Positions 36,200 through 47,425 of a stretch of 64,000 bases of DNA are shown here, piece by piece. Where the stretch lies: positions 42,995,967 through 43,059,966 of the forward strand of contig JALGQZ010000009.1 of the NCBI GenBank assembly GCA_023105745.1, given 5' to 3'. The notes under the pieces were generated by a model. That model was not told the origin of the DNA and searched no databases. It worked only from the letters and a program-made list of their open reading frames with translations. The stretch comes from Austropuccinia psidii (taxonomy: Eukaryota; Basidiomycota; Pucciniomycetes; Pucciniales; Sphaerophragmiaceae). The translations under genes were made by a program, and so were the position numbers. Position 1 is the first letter of the stretch. Every line of letters starts with the position of its first letter.

Positions 36200-36245
36200 T
36201 GTACAGTTATTGGCATAGTGGTCTGTTCAACCACAATTGTGACAA
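36200..36245 (-). pseudogene. E4 nucleocapsid zinc knuckle with internal stop
   Basis: Minus strand reads CHNCG, a TGA stop, then TDHYANNCTK. This is the CX2CX4HX4C knuckle with one codon mutated to stop. E5 has CHNCGSPDHYANNC. Confidence 0.75.
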
Positions 36246-36319
36246 GTATTTTTCTTCTTGGTCACTTATGAAATTTTTTCTTTGGGTTTGTATTTGAAGT
36301 CCACACTGAAAGGTTGTTT

Positions 36320-36941
36320 CTATTCAAAACTAATGCTTCTAAATTGGAAATATTTCCCTATATTTTTTCTTTTCCTTACATCTTGTAAGGTGTTTGCAAT
36401 GTCATTTAGAGTGCAAATTAGGTTGCATCTGAATTTTACTGCATGCTCTAGTTCCCCTGGAATTTGTGTCAGGAGTTTGTGATTCCTCATCTGAATATTA
36501 ATTTGAGGATCATGATTGAAGTCTTTTAGACTGTCTAAGACACCACTCATATGGATCTTTGTCCACAGACTACTTGTTATATTCAAATTACATGGTCTTT
36601 TGCCATGTCCAAGTACCATTGCTGTACTTTTGGATTATATGGATCTTCCACAATGACCAGCTTCTTCTGCCATGAATTTCTTTCATTTCTGTGTACCAAA
36701 TACTAGCATGAACTTTACATCCTGTATTTAATCTAGCAGTGATAAAGTAATCTGGTATGCTTGGTACATCTATGAAGAGTCCATAAATATAATCAATGAG
36801 CTCCATGTGATCATATTCTCCTGTGCCAGAGAATTTGGGCCAGCTTGAGGCCTCTGGAAGCTGTTTTAAGGCTTCCTCCTCAGAAAAAGACATATTTTCT
36901 CCATCCTGGTATTGAGATTGAGGCCTTGCTTTATTCACCAA
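36320..36941 (-). pseudogene. gag: E4 Gag capsid-like domain
   Basis: Two minus-strand pieces cover it: FSEEEALKQLPEASSWPKFSGTGEYDHMELIDYIYGLF and WYTEMKEIHGRRSWSLWK, then after a frameshift LLTQIPGELEHAVKFRCN and TLQDVRKRKNIGKYF. Matches the E5 capsid region. Confidence 0.8.
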
Positions 36942-37381
36942 TAAGGCATCTGGTTTTATGTCTTCTTAGTGGTATGGATCATCCAAAACATGGCCTTGTG
37001 GTTGGGGCTTTATATTTTGGTAGACACTAAACAATTTTTACATATCTTGATCCAGACAATGGCTGTACCTTTTTCAGTGGTGCTGTTTTTAAAAGAATTT
37101 ATTAAGTCTTTTATTGGTTTCTTCAGAATGAATTCTCAATTGAGAATGGCCTTCTTGAAGAGTTTTATCAATTTTCTCCATGGAGGATGTTAATTTTTAC
37201 ATCATCTCATGGATTTCTTGGAGTTATGAAAGCTGGTTTTGAGTTTTCTCTGAAAATTGGGACATTTGTAACCACAGTGAATCATTGTTTAAGTTAATCT
37301 CATGTGTAACAACACTCTGTTCATTCTGAGTGGAGGTGATATTTCTATTATTGGGGCTACTGATTCTAGAAGTATTTACAG

Positions 37382-38099
37382 CTATTTCTGGCTCTTGTGT
37401 ACTTTCACCAAGTCTAACAGCTTCTGAATCATTGAGTCTGACTCTCTCTGCCTTTGGCTGAAAGAAGTATTGTTTTTGCCCTTGTATCCTTGTCTTCTCC
37501 TGGAAACTACCTGGGATTGTGAAGGATGGTGACTCTTGGCCACTGATCTGCTGGTGCCTGAATGGTGTGAAGCCACTGGAGAGCTGGGTTGGTCTACTAC
37601 TTATGAGCCTGAAGGAATCAGAGTAGGCCCTATCTGGTTCAGCTGTTCTTCTATAGCTTGGATAGTGGCTTGATTCTCCCTTATCCCGGTTTCTCTCTCC
37701 TTAAGAAGTCTGAGCTTCCTGGTGGTATTCCATCCTTTGGTAATTACCATAAGATCCTTCAAGGGTATCTCTTTGAGAAATATCTTCTGGAAAATTGATC
37801 CAAGTTCTTCCCAGTGGGATGCTAGGTTGAACCTCTTGTTGTACATGCTCCACTTGAAAAGATCTTTGAGTAGTTGGTGGAGCTGAAGAACTTGATCCAT
37901 ATCCTTCCAGTCCTCTGGTTTGAGGCTTCTGTTGAATTGTAAAGTGAATGGCAGAGTGGGTATGATTTCCCTCAGTGTCTTGCCATCCACCACTGTGTCC
38001 AAGGTGTCCTCTTCCAGGTCTTCTGGTTCTGGAAAAGCCTTCGCTGTCCTCTAGCTGGTTCCTTGGGATTCCAAGGTTCCTGAGGTGTACAGGTGACAT
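37382..38099 (-). pseudogene. E4 ORF1 second exon overlapping Gag N-terminus
   Basis: ORF1 frame (minus, from 38079): after a TAG it runs TLREIIPTLPFTLQFNRSLKPEDWKDMDQVLQLHQLLKDLFKWSMYNKRF and IQAIEEQLNQ, then a basic tail to 37382; clearly homologous to E5 ORF1. The Gag frame starts at ATG 38099 (MSPVHLRNLGIPRNQLED) and is open to about 37701, one base out of phase. Both frames keep similarity to E5, which suggests that both were once translated. Confidence 0.65.
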
Positions 38100-38147
38100 A
38101 TCAGTGTTTGAAAGCAGTCAACAGCTTAATGTTATTAGGGTATTTAC
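38080..38147 (-). other. E4 putative phase-1 intron containing the gag ATG
   Basis: 68 bp on the minus strand, GTAAAT donor, ACACCTCAG acceptor. The ATG (38099) lies 20 nt before the second exon, as in E1 and E5. Confidence 0.5.
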
Positions 38148-38447
38148 CTTTGAATTTGCCTTGTACAAATCTATTTTCTACTGCTTTTGGCAATTTGCCT
38201 TTAGAGGTGAAAACTGGGTTAATTATGGTAATCTTCCCTGTAAAAGTTATCAAGGTTGATTTACCTTGTATTGATGCCGAGGTTTGTTGTTTTCTACTAC
38301 TCTGGGTGGCAATTGGTGTCCAATTCTTTGCTTTAATGAGGCTCTCACTGTGCCTCTTCCCTTTTCTCTTGCTGCTTTCTGGTTCTGCAGGTATCACAGG
38401 TATACTGCTTTGTGACTGGGATTCAAGTGGTATGAAGTTTTCTTCCA
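38148..38447 (-). CDS. E4 first coding exon
   Basis: Open on the minus strand from TGG (after a TTTCATTCAG acceptor) to the G before GTAAAT, phase 1. The peptide EENFIPLESQSQSS...KITIINPVFTSKGKLPKAVENRFVQGKFKG aligns with the E5 exon (EKDYIPLETQSQGN...KITVINPVVNSKGKLPKSIDHKFVQGPAKG). No ATG opens it; a split ATG across the leader intron would. Confidence 0.55.
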
Positions 38448-39019
38448 CTGAATGAAAGAGGAAGAAAGAGGGCTTATGTCAGTTCAGACTTCTTGAAATG
38501 CTGTCGGCACCTCTAAGAATGGCCTCTGGGCAATACATTCCTATATTGTACCCTTGTATTATGATGGTATAATTGAAGCTATCAATTAGACCTCAAAAAT
38601 ACAGCTTTGTGGATTTCTGGTATACTGTTTGTATACCAGTATCTCATAGATTAACTTGGAAGCAACAAGTGTAATCTCAGAAGTGGTCCTGTAATGGGCA
38701 ATTGAAATTATCAATATGCCCAGCCACACCTCTAATACTATTATTTACAGCAAGAGAGTTGTTCTTTTAAATTAAAATAAAACTGTATTCATGGCTTTGA
38801 ATTGTTTAAATATGTAAAAAACGCCCAAGATAAATATAATAGTGATTAAATTATAATCAGAAACGTGAAAAGAGCAATAAAAAAACACAGTGGTATATAA
38901 TGATATACAACTCAAAAAATAATAATAAGATATGTATTATATAATTTTCTTAATAGTTTCACACCTAAAAAATAGAAACAATAATGTCAGAAATTAAGAA
39001 TATAAGAGAAAAAACACAC
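38448..39019 (-). other. E4 putative leader intron
   Basis: 572 bp between an A-then-GTGTGT donor (weak) and a TTCATTCAG acceptor. The donor choice is uncertain. Confidence 0.35.
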
Positions 39020-39051
39020 TTGTTGCATGAAAAAGGTCCAAAAATATCAAA

Positions 39052-39072
39052 AAACATGGCCAGGCCCCCAAA
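39052..39072 (-). other. E4 putative primer-binding site
   Basis: TTTGGGGGCCTGGCCATG on the minus strand, directly inside the 5' LTR; one change from E3 and E5. Confidence 0.6.
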
Positions 39073-39073
39073 A

Positions 39074-40470
39074 TGTCAGAATGAGTCTATGAAGAGGTGA
39101 TAATAAAAGTGCTTACAGCCTAGAATATGACTGGGACATGGATAATAAAAAAAAGTTTTGATTATAATAAAAAGGGCTTTACCAAAAGCGTTTTAGTGGT
39201 GGTGAGCCCTGTTGAAAGCCCTGGGTGTAGCTTTGTCAATTGGATCATTAAAATAAAAGACTACAATCATTATATTTATAGTTATACCTGGTTATTTCCA
39301 AGAGTATGAATGTTTTGGACAGTTTTACTATGTAGGAATTCAAGAGAAAGACAAGGAAACCTTTTCTGGTGGAGAGAAGGCCTCCTTTTATCCTAAAATG
39401 GGCTGGAATGGCCCTCTAGGCCATTCACGTAGAGCAAGTGAAGAGTTTTTCACTTCTGAGTACTTCCTTGTGGTTTCCACAAAGCCTTTATATACTTGAC
39501 TGGGCTCAGATGTGGTTTTGAAACCACATATGGGCAGTTTCACCAATGAAGGGTGAAAGTTTTCATTTGGGGACCACACAGCCCTCTTTTGACATGTATG
39601 ACACATAGAATGCTGTACAGGAACTGTATGGGACCCCAGTATTAAATAAACTATGAGGTATTGTAGTATAAAAAGTTTTTTCATTCGTTTGACACCTCAT
39701 AATCATGGTTGTGGGATACTATCCTACAGAAAAGGTTTATTGGCCCAATTGTGGGATTTTAAACTTAAAACGGCTATACCTTTGTCAGTGTTTGAGATAT
39801 AGAGCTCAAAGTTGGTTCATTGTGCAGCCCTGGATAAGATCTACACAATGGTCCCTCATTTGGTATGTGTAACATTAAATATGGCAAAGTTATGCCATGT
39901 ACAAGTTTTGTTATTCAGATATATGATTTTTTCAATATCTGTATGGAGCTTGTTTTCTCCATACCTTTTGCTCTAGATGCAATTGGGGGAAATGAAAGTC
40001 TCCATCAGATAGCCATGATTGTGATCTTTCCAAAAAGACCCCACTTCAAGTATCTCACACCAAAAATGTAGAAGTTAGATGAGAGGTGAATATTTTATCC
40101 ACCCTTATTTGACCTTATTATGGCCATACCTTCTGTAATTTTGGTGTTAGATCAGTTTGGCTAGTACAATTAGATAGTCCTGAAATAGAGATTCAATTTT
40201 AATACTCATTTGCTGGGGTTAAGCCTCTTCATCTGGATTTCAGATGAGAGGTGAAAATTAAGGTTTATACTCACCAACAACTTTGGGCAGGAATACCTTT
40301 GTCATTCCTTGCCCTATGATAATGGGGAAGAGGGAAGTTCCCTCTATCCTTTGATACTTTTTTTAACTTGTTTGGCTCTGACCCATGTTTTGGTGGTATC
40401 TTGGCTCTACCATTGGTTTATGGCATTTGGCTTTCATTCTTGTGCTCTGGCTTTGAGTCACAGGCTGACA
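39074..40470 (-). repeat. E4 5' LTR
   Basis: TGTCA...TGACA, 1,397 bp. The minus strand contains GATAAAAGG as a TATA-like element near 39388 and palindromes such as ATGTGGTTTTGAAACCACAT (near 39510). Confidence 0.88.
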
Positions 40471-40475
40471 TTTAT

Positions 40476-40814
40476 GTTGTTTTTGATGCCATAACTGGCA
40501 ATGTTTATACCATTTATTGAATTTCCATGTCAGTTTTATGCTGTGGTTGATTCCATGTATGGAATTTTGCGACTCTTAATCAATGAAATATTTTCATAAA
40601 TCATTTTTTCAACAAAAATTTGAAATTTATGGATTAAAGTTTTGATTTGGAGGTTCAAAATTAGAATGTGTCTTTTTTCACTGTTTTTTGAATTTTTTGG
40701 TTTTCATTTTGTGGCTCAAAAATTCAGGTTCAAAGAAGAATTATTTGAATAGTAAAAATCAAATTTTTTGAATAGCCATGCCTTTCTTAGTATGTTCATT
40801 CCAATGGGTGATAA
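40476..40814. other. Short non-coding stretch
   Basis: AT-rich sequence between the E4 LTR and the gag fragment. Nothing recognised. Confidence 0.5.
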
Positions 40815-43125
40815 AATTTCTAATTCTAGGTGTGCTGATTCTATAAGAGGAGTTTACAGCTATTTCTGAATCATGTGCACTTCTTTCATTAAGTCCAACA
40901 TCTTCTGGATCATTGGGTATGAGTCCTTCTTCCTCCTGTTGAATGAAGTTTTTAGTTGCCCTTTGATCCTTGCCTTCTCCCAGAAACTATCTGGGATTGG
41001 GAAACTAAGAGGTGTCTATGAAACTGTTGATATTATTACTATTAATAAAAATTACTATTACTATTATTATAAAATATAATTAAAAAACCTATTATAACCA
41101 AAATTAAATAATTATTTACTTAATTGTGCCTTTTACTGGTTATACACCACTAGTGTTTATAACAGTAAGCAGAAACTGTCTTCAAGAAGAAATTCCAGGA
41201 AGTATATAATGATAAAGCTATTTTAATATATAATTATTGAAGAAAATTAATAATAGAGAAAAACTTTAAGAATTAATTAGAAATACTAACTAATACTCCA
41301 ATAAAACCTTGAAAAGAATTGGTACAGAGTTTTGATGGATTAATTGTGGATTTAAAGTATAAAAACTTGATTTACAGCAGTAATACAGCAAATTAAAGTT
41401 TATTTCTATGATATTATGCCTTTATGATTAATTCTGAAAGAATTAAAAACCCTAAGAAAAGATTTAGCCAATAATTACTTGTTGGTACTAATGATACGAT
41501 TGGATAATAAGATGATTTGGAAAAAACACCAACAGGAGGCCTGTTTTGAGCCAATGACAGCTCCTGAAGGCATTAAATGGGAAAAAATGAAAAACCAGCT
41601 CTTGAAAAAATAATTATCCTCTTTGGATTATTTATTACCTCATCTGTTGTCATGTAAGAATATCTTAATTACATAATTAAGTCCTTTTAGGTGACTACCA
41701 ACCGATTTATGGTTAAGAATAAAAGGAGTAAGAAATGTAAATATTATTTAATTTGAAAGTAAAACTTAATTTATCAAAGCTATCAATGTTATTGGAAATT
41801 TCATCACAGGTTTTATATTCTGTGAATTTTTGAAGATTCAGTGTTTCATGTGGAATCATCAAAAATGGACTGTAAGTCAATCATTAAATTTTAATTATGA
41901 AGTCATAATTCTTCCTAGTTTCCTTATTGATCATATCATTATCTATTGGTCCTGAAAGTTTCAGAGAGATTTATTAAGAGTTGTATCTTTAATCAATTTT
42001 TGAAGGTTTTACCTTATTTCTACATAGAATTGCAAAGAGCACAGTATAGCTGGTTTCCATGAGGTAAATGAATGGATACAAATCAAAAAGTAGTTTTGAT
42101 TAATATTTTAAAGTTTATGCATGGAAAATTACTAATAATTGAAATTTTTAAAGGAGTCAGAGTTGCTCTTTCTTTTCTTGTCATGTAAAGATAGCAGCTT
42201 ATTTGCAATTTTCTTATGATTCAATGGGACTTTACCTTGGTAACCAAGGTCCCAAGAGGTTTTAGTGTACTAATTGAGCCATGAAAAGCCATGGATGCAA
42301 GATTTGGAGCTATCAACACCTCAGAGGCCTCAGAAGTTGGGTAACCTGGGTCTCTTTGATGTGTTTTTTCCACCTTAGCTATTTTGATGTCAAAAATAGT
42401 AATTCAGGCTACAAGACTGATATCCATGATGGGTGAAATAAAAATGTATGTAGGAATAATATGCTTTTAAGTTCCACAAAAATCCATAACACTAATGTTA
42501 ATGTATATGTTACATGGGATTTCTCACATTCCCATTAGTTTGGCATGAAATTGAAAAAAACAAAAAAATTTACAATTCTTTTATGTGGTATTGATGATGT
42601 GGTGTTAGGTATTTTACATACCACCACCTCATAGATTTAATTTAAGCTTACTCCCTCTATGGAGGTATCCTACGTGAACTTTTGTGTAGAATCCAAAACT
42701 GGCCTTAAATCCATAGACCTACCTATTCACAAAAAACTCATCCATCTTTTATTAAATCAAAGATGACAAATTTTGGATATATGCATGACTTATGAGTTGT
42801 GCATAATTTAAAAGCTAATGTTTTTTATTGTTGCCAATTTGGGTATGTAAAATATACCTCAAGGCTCACAGTGAAGAATGGTGACTCTTGGTCACTGAGC
42901 TGATGGTGCTTGAGTGGTGTGAAGCCACTGGGGAGTCTGGTTGGTCTACTACTTGTGAGTCTGAACGAATCAGAGTATTCTTTTTTTGGTTCAAATGTTC
43001 TTCTATGCCTGGGATAGTGGCTTGATTCTTCCTTCTCCTGGATTGCCTTTCCTGAAGGATTTTAAGCTGCCTGTTAGGAATCCAACTTTTGGTGATTACC
43101 ATAAGGTGTTTGAAAGGTATTTGAG
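40815..43125 (-). pseudogene. E4-type ORF1/gag fragment, split by solo LTR S2
   Basis: 40815-41003 matches about 37360-37520 of E4, and 42871-43125 matches about 37520-37760. The second piece keeps an 87-codon frame (FKHLMVITKSWIPNRQLKILQERQ, NQATIPGIEEHLNQ) homologous to E4 ORF1. No other part of that element is present, so this is a detached remnant. Confidence 0.75.
41004..42870 (-). repeat. S2: solo LTR of the E2 3' LTR family
   Basis: 1,867 bp, minus orientation. It matches the E2 3' LTR from its TGTGAGCCTTGAGG start (42870) to its end near 41004, where the last bases are mutated. Flanks are GGGAA (40999-41003) and GTGAA (42871-42875), four of five identical, consistent with an eroded target duplication. 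Confidence 0.8.
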
Positions 43126-44480
43126 CCACTTTTGAGCTTTTTATCTTGGGAATGATGAAATAATAAGGGCTTTGAATTTAAAATTACAAAACCTGCCTTT
43201 AACATAATATTTTGAGATATTCCCTCACATAATTGAACTATTAGGAGAAAAATGTAACCAAATTCTGCACATTCCTTGATCAATAATAATTTGGAAACAA
43301 ATATTCCACCCCTTCCTGTACATGGTGGTATTTTAGGATATTTTCATATATAATTTGATTATGAGGTGTCAAAGTAACTCAGATGATGTTGATGATTTTA
43401 TTACTAATATTATAATAAATGGTAGTCCTAATGAAATTTCCTGTAAGTATTTACATTAATCCTGGCTTTTATAAGCTTTCAAAGCCTTTAATTGGTGAGA
43501 GTTTCTACTCTTTAAAGAAAGAAAATTGGTAAGATGAGGTGTTAGAACCAGATATGTGAACAAAGAAAGGTGAGTGTGTGGCTTTTTTGAGCCAAAAACC
43601 AGGAATTAGAGTTAAAATTATCACTTCATCAATGTGGAAAGAGGGTTCCACCTATTTGAACCCTGATTTGAGATGAAAGGAGGCTATCCACCTAGGAAAG
43701 ACCCCCAATAATGTCCTTAGTTTATGGCTATACTGTGTTACAATGGAGTAACAATTTGAAATTCATGATATAGCTCTAGTATCAATGGCTGTTTCAATTA
43801 ATATGGTAGTTAAAGTAGTAATAGACCCACTAGGGAGTTCAGTAGAATAATTATCACTAGAATTAAGTAGTAGAGCTCTTTCATTATCTCTTAAGCTAAT
43901 TTACTGTGTTCAAGTAAAATATATTGGTTTTTAGTACTATTTCAAAGATAATTAATAATGACACACAGGCTTGATATCAGGAGGAATGATTTGGTTTGTA
44001 AAAGAAATCAGGGAATTTATGTTAAATATAATAATTATGTCTTTGAGAAAAGATCTAATATATCATTATACCAGGGACAAAGATGTAAATTTTTCTGATT
44101 TAAGCCTCAGAGATAAAGTAAAGGAAAGGTATAGAGAAAAAAAGAGTTTGAAATAATTATGGGAAGAAAGACTAATTTTCAAAATATCATCTTTGAATTC
44201 CATTTTATAGGCCTTCATATATCCATATATCTTTAAAACACAACTTTTAACCAACTCTGAAAAATGATGAATTTTGTCTTTTTTTATGAGAGTGAGAATT
44301 TAAGTGGAATTCTATGCTCAAAGGGAATATTTTTTGTGTAGTTATTTTTTGATTAGACTCTTGGAAGAAGATGAAAATTCTGAAATCAAAATTTGATGTG
44401 CTTCATAAATAGAACTTTATATGAATTCATTTGGATTCTTACTTTATGTGAAGAAAAGGGATATTGGGCCTTTATGCTGC
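43126..44480. other. Non-coding stretch, no recognisable gene
   Basis: Only short frames on both strands with no family resemblance. Not similar to the LTRs in this window. Confidence 0.55.
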
Positions 44481-44644
44481 TGTAACAGCCACTAGCAGGG
44501 GTGAAGCAAATTCAACCTTAAACCCACTTAAGCTTACCAAATCATCAAATTCTTTCTGTGTATGAATGTTAAGTTTCAGAAATATTCATTTGAAAAAGTC
44601 AAACAGTTTAATTCAACAATACAGCCTATTACCACTTGTACAGG
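44481..44644 (+). repeat. Dispersed direct repeat, copy 1
   Basis: Starts TGTAACAGCCACTAGCAGGG and ends at TTGTACAGG. It shares spaced blocks with 47056-47221: CTTTCAGAAAT-like, CAATACAGCCT and TGTACAGG. Confidence 0.55.
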
Positions 44645-47055
44645 ATGGATTTACCAAACAGATTTTTGGATTCAAAAGACTGGAACTTTATGATCACCCA
44701 GCTATACCACACCTCTTGCAAAGCCCCTTTAAATCCATACAAGGACTGTATTATGCAAACAAACTTTACTGTTTGGATCAGGGCTGGTGGATTATCACAT
44801 ATACCAGTCCCTCTTCCTCCCTCTGTGAAACTCTACCAAATTAACCAGTATATTGGATTTATTATTTAATAAATAATTTATCCTTGTGTCATTTAAATAT
44901 AATATTTATAAGTATTCAGTTGGTCTTTGCATCTTTAATCAACTGTTCAATAGAGTTGTGGGAGCCATATCCTTGTTAACCCCTCTATTTCTTTCTGAGA
45001 GGTAGAAACAGTGGATTTTGACTTGTTTGCAGTTGGCTCCTTTATTTCTTACCACTTTTATTATACACTTCTTATTATTAATTGTATTTCATTTTTATTG
45101 CTTGAGCAATTCCTCTTACTGTCACAGGGGCTCTTGGGGAACGCAAGGGTGGTCTGGAGCTCAAGAATCAAGCACTCACTTGGAGGGCTCCAAAATGATA
45201 AAGAAATAACTGAAAGATTACATTTCTTTAAGGAATAATAGATTAAGTACAAATATGCAAAAGATAAGAAAGAAGCAAAAGGCCAATAATAATAAAAGGA
45301 TCTCAAAGCCAAAGAGCCAACCAAATGAATTCTCTATTCATGGTTTCAACCTTCCAGAAAGAACAATGGAATTAGTCAAGGATATTACCACCCATATCAA
45401 CTGGCAGGAAAACAAAAGATGCAAATGACTGGGTTATAAATATCAGTATTTAATTCCAATAATAAAAATAAAATAAGAATAAAGAAAAATCCAGTATATT
45501 AATTAACTGGGGAAGAAGTCACCAGGGGTGGAAAGGTGGCCAGTATATGTGAAAGATTGAAGGCCTCATCCTGGAGGGTTGATCACCAAGCTCTAATGAC
45601 TGTTTTGGGTCAATACAGATCTGGCCATATTGACAGTTGAGCTGTGTGCCTTGAACTCCCAAAGTGGAATATGAATTAACCCAAAGGGGTCCAGTCCATA
45701 AAGATTTCCTGAATACAACCTGTATGGGTCGATTGAGTTGTCCAGGGAGTGCTGGTGCTCTCTATGCCTTCAAAGCTGATATGATGAATAGAAACACCCT
45801 GAGACTTTCCTCAAAGAATCCTGGGCCAGTATTCCCTTGGGAGAATACTTTTCAAATGAAAAGGCCAAAACCTGAAAGGGCAGGTGATTGGGGTCCTCAA
45901 ATGTTCTTGTGAATACTAACATGGATTACCAGCTGCAGTAACTTGAGTCTTACTTCAAAATGGAGTGATGGATTGATGAAGTGACATGCAATGAAGAAAT
46001 TAATTCATGAAGGAATCACAATTGTATTTCTGAGGAAAATTGGTTCATAATAGTATATAATACCATATATGCCCCATTCATGGTTCCTGAAGCCCAGGTT
46101 TCATGATTGGGAGGAGGGATTCCCATGTCTTGAGAGGAGAACCTTCTGGAGGTAAGCTGGTGTCCTTTGGTAGCTTCCAGAGACCATGAATTGAGTATTG
46201 AGGGTCTATGGAAATTTATGGCCATATTGGAGTTCTTGGGTCCTTGGGCCATCATTGGATGTTTGAGGATGTGGCCAAGATTCGGGTCCAGGTTGGCCAA
46301 ACTGTAGCTTGAGACCCACTGGGTATTGGGGGCTACTGAGGTGCCCTCACTGGAAGTAGGCAGAAATAGGCCTAAAGGGTCTCACAGCATACCTACCATA
46401 TGGACTGCAGGCCATGAATTACAGTATGTGGGTCATGGAGGCCCTATAAAGGGGGTAGGTCAGAGGCCCTGGATATGGAAGAAGGGGCCAAAGACCCCTG
46501 AAAGGTAAAAAGAACCCCAAACATAAAAAAAGGGATATTTGGCTGGGGTCTGGTGAGGTGGGTAATTGGACAGGAAGCCCACTGGAGCAGGATATGGCCA
46601 GAAAGATTGGGTGTGGCCCAAAGAAAATTAAAGACCACAAGAGGCCAATTGGCCATAAATTGGGTCAGGCTGGAAATTCAATAAGAACCAATTGGGGGAG
46701 TTGTTTCCCATGGTTGTGACACTTCCCCATTCTGAGCCCTCTGAAAGTAAGTCCCAGGCCCTATTTACTTAGAAGAGCCCCTGTGAAATTTTATTGATTG
46801 ACTCATAATTTTCTCTTTCTTTGTGATTAATTCTAATTAAATAATCCACTCCTTGATCAATTATGACATCTATATTATTTTCATGATTTTCATGATTTAT
46901 GAGTCCTTTTCATCTATTTTCAACTCACTCATTTTATTCATCCAAAAATTGAATTCTTTATCATTTCTTAATATTGCTCTCCCTTCTACTCTATTCTTAA
47001 TTCTTAATCAGACATCAAATTTGCTGTCTTCTCTAGAATTCAGGTCTTATCAGGC
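44645..47055. other. Stretch between the two repeats, no recognisable gene
   Basis: About 45,500-46,700 is noticeably richer in G and C than the rest of the window, with many GG-rich words. No long ORF and no retrotransposon domain. It could be the inside of an unrecognised, non-coding element bounded by the repeats. Confidence 0.45.
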
Positions 47056-47221
47056 TGTAACAACCACTCACCAGGGGTAAGGGTATTCATCAATACACCC
47101 ACCCAAACACCTCAAATAAGCAGATCCACTATCTGCATCAGCATTAATCTTCAGAAATCTTCCTTGCTGAAACATTCATACAGCTTGGTACCTCAATACA
47201 GCCTGTCAACATCTGTACAGG
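47056..47221 (+). repeat. Dispersed direct repeat, copy 2
   Basis: Starts TGTAACAACCACTCACCAGG and reaches TGTACAGG, cut off by the left end of the E6 LTR at 47225. Confidence 0.55.
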
Positions 47222-47224
47222 TTG

Positions 47225-47425
47225 TGTAAGGTGTGACTATGAAACAATAAGTAAAAATTACTAATATTTTACTTATTGTACTATGAGTTTCCTTATAAAT
47301 GAAATAAATAAGATAAAAATAAATATAATAATAAAGAATTGCTATAATTATGGCGTAAAATAATTATATTATTAAATAAATATAACAATATAATTTATAT
47401 TACAATAATAATAATATATATAAAA
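47225..47425 (-). repeat. E6 3' LTR, left portion
   Basis: Begins TGTAAGGTGTGACTATGAAAC, the complement of the CATAG...CTTACA end seen in E3 and E2 LTRs. It stops at the E5 insertion. Confidence 0.8.
47421..47425 (+). repeat. E5 target-site duplication, left copy (TAAAA)
   Basis: TAAAA directly before the E5 5' LTR; repeated at 57521-57525. Confidence 0.9.

Larger units (their letters stand above)
30019..40470 (-). mobile_element. E4: Ty3/Gypsy chromodomain element with truncated 3' LTR
   Basis: Read on the minus strand: 5' LTR (39074-40470), PBS, leader, exon 1, ORF1/gag, nucleocapsid, protease, reverse transcriptase, RNase H, integrase, chromodomain, polypurine tract, partial 3' LTR (30019-30804). 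It is more distantly related to E5. Solo LTR S1 sits inside the integrase. Coding is heavily broken. TTTAT (40471-40475) is a candidate right target duplication; the left flank is gone. Confidence 0.88.
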
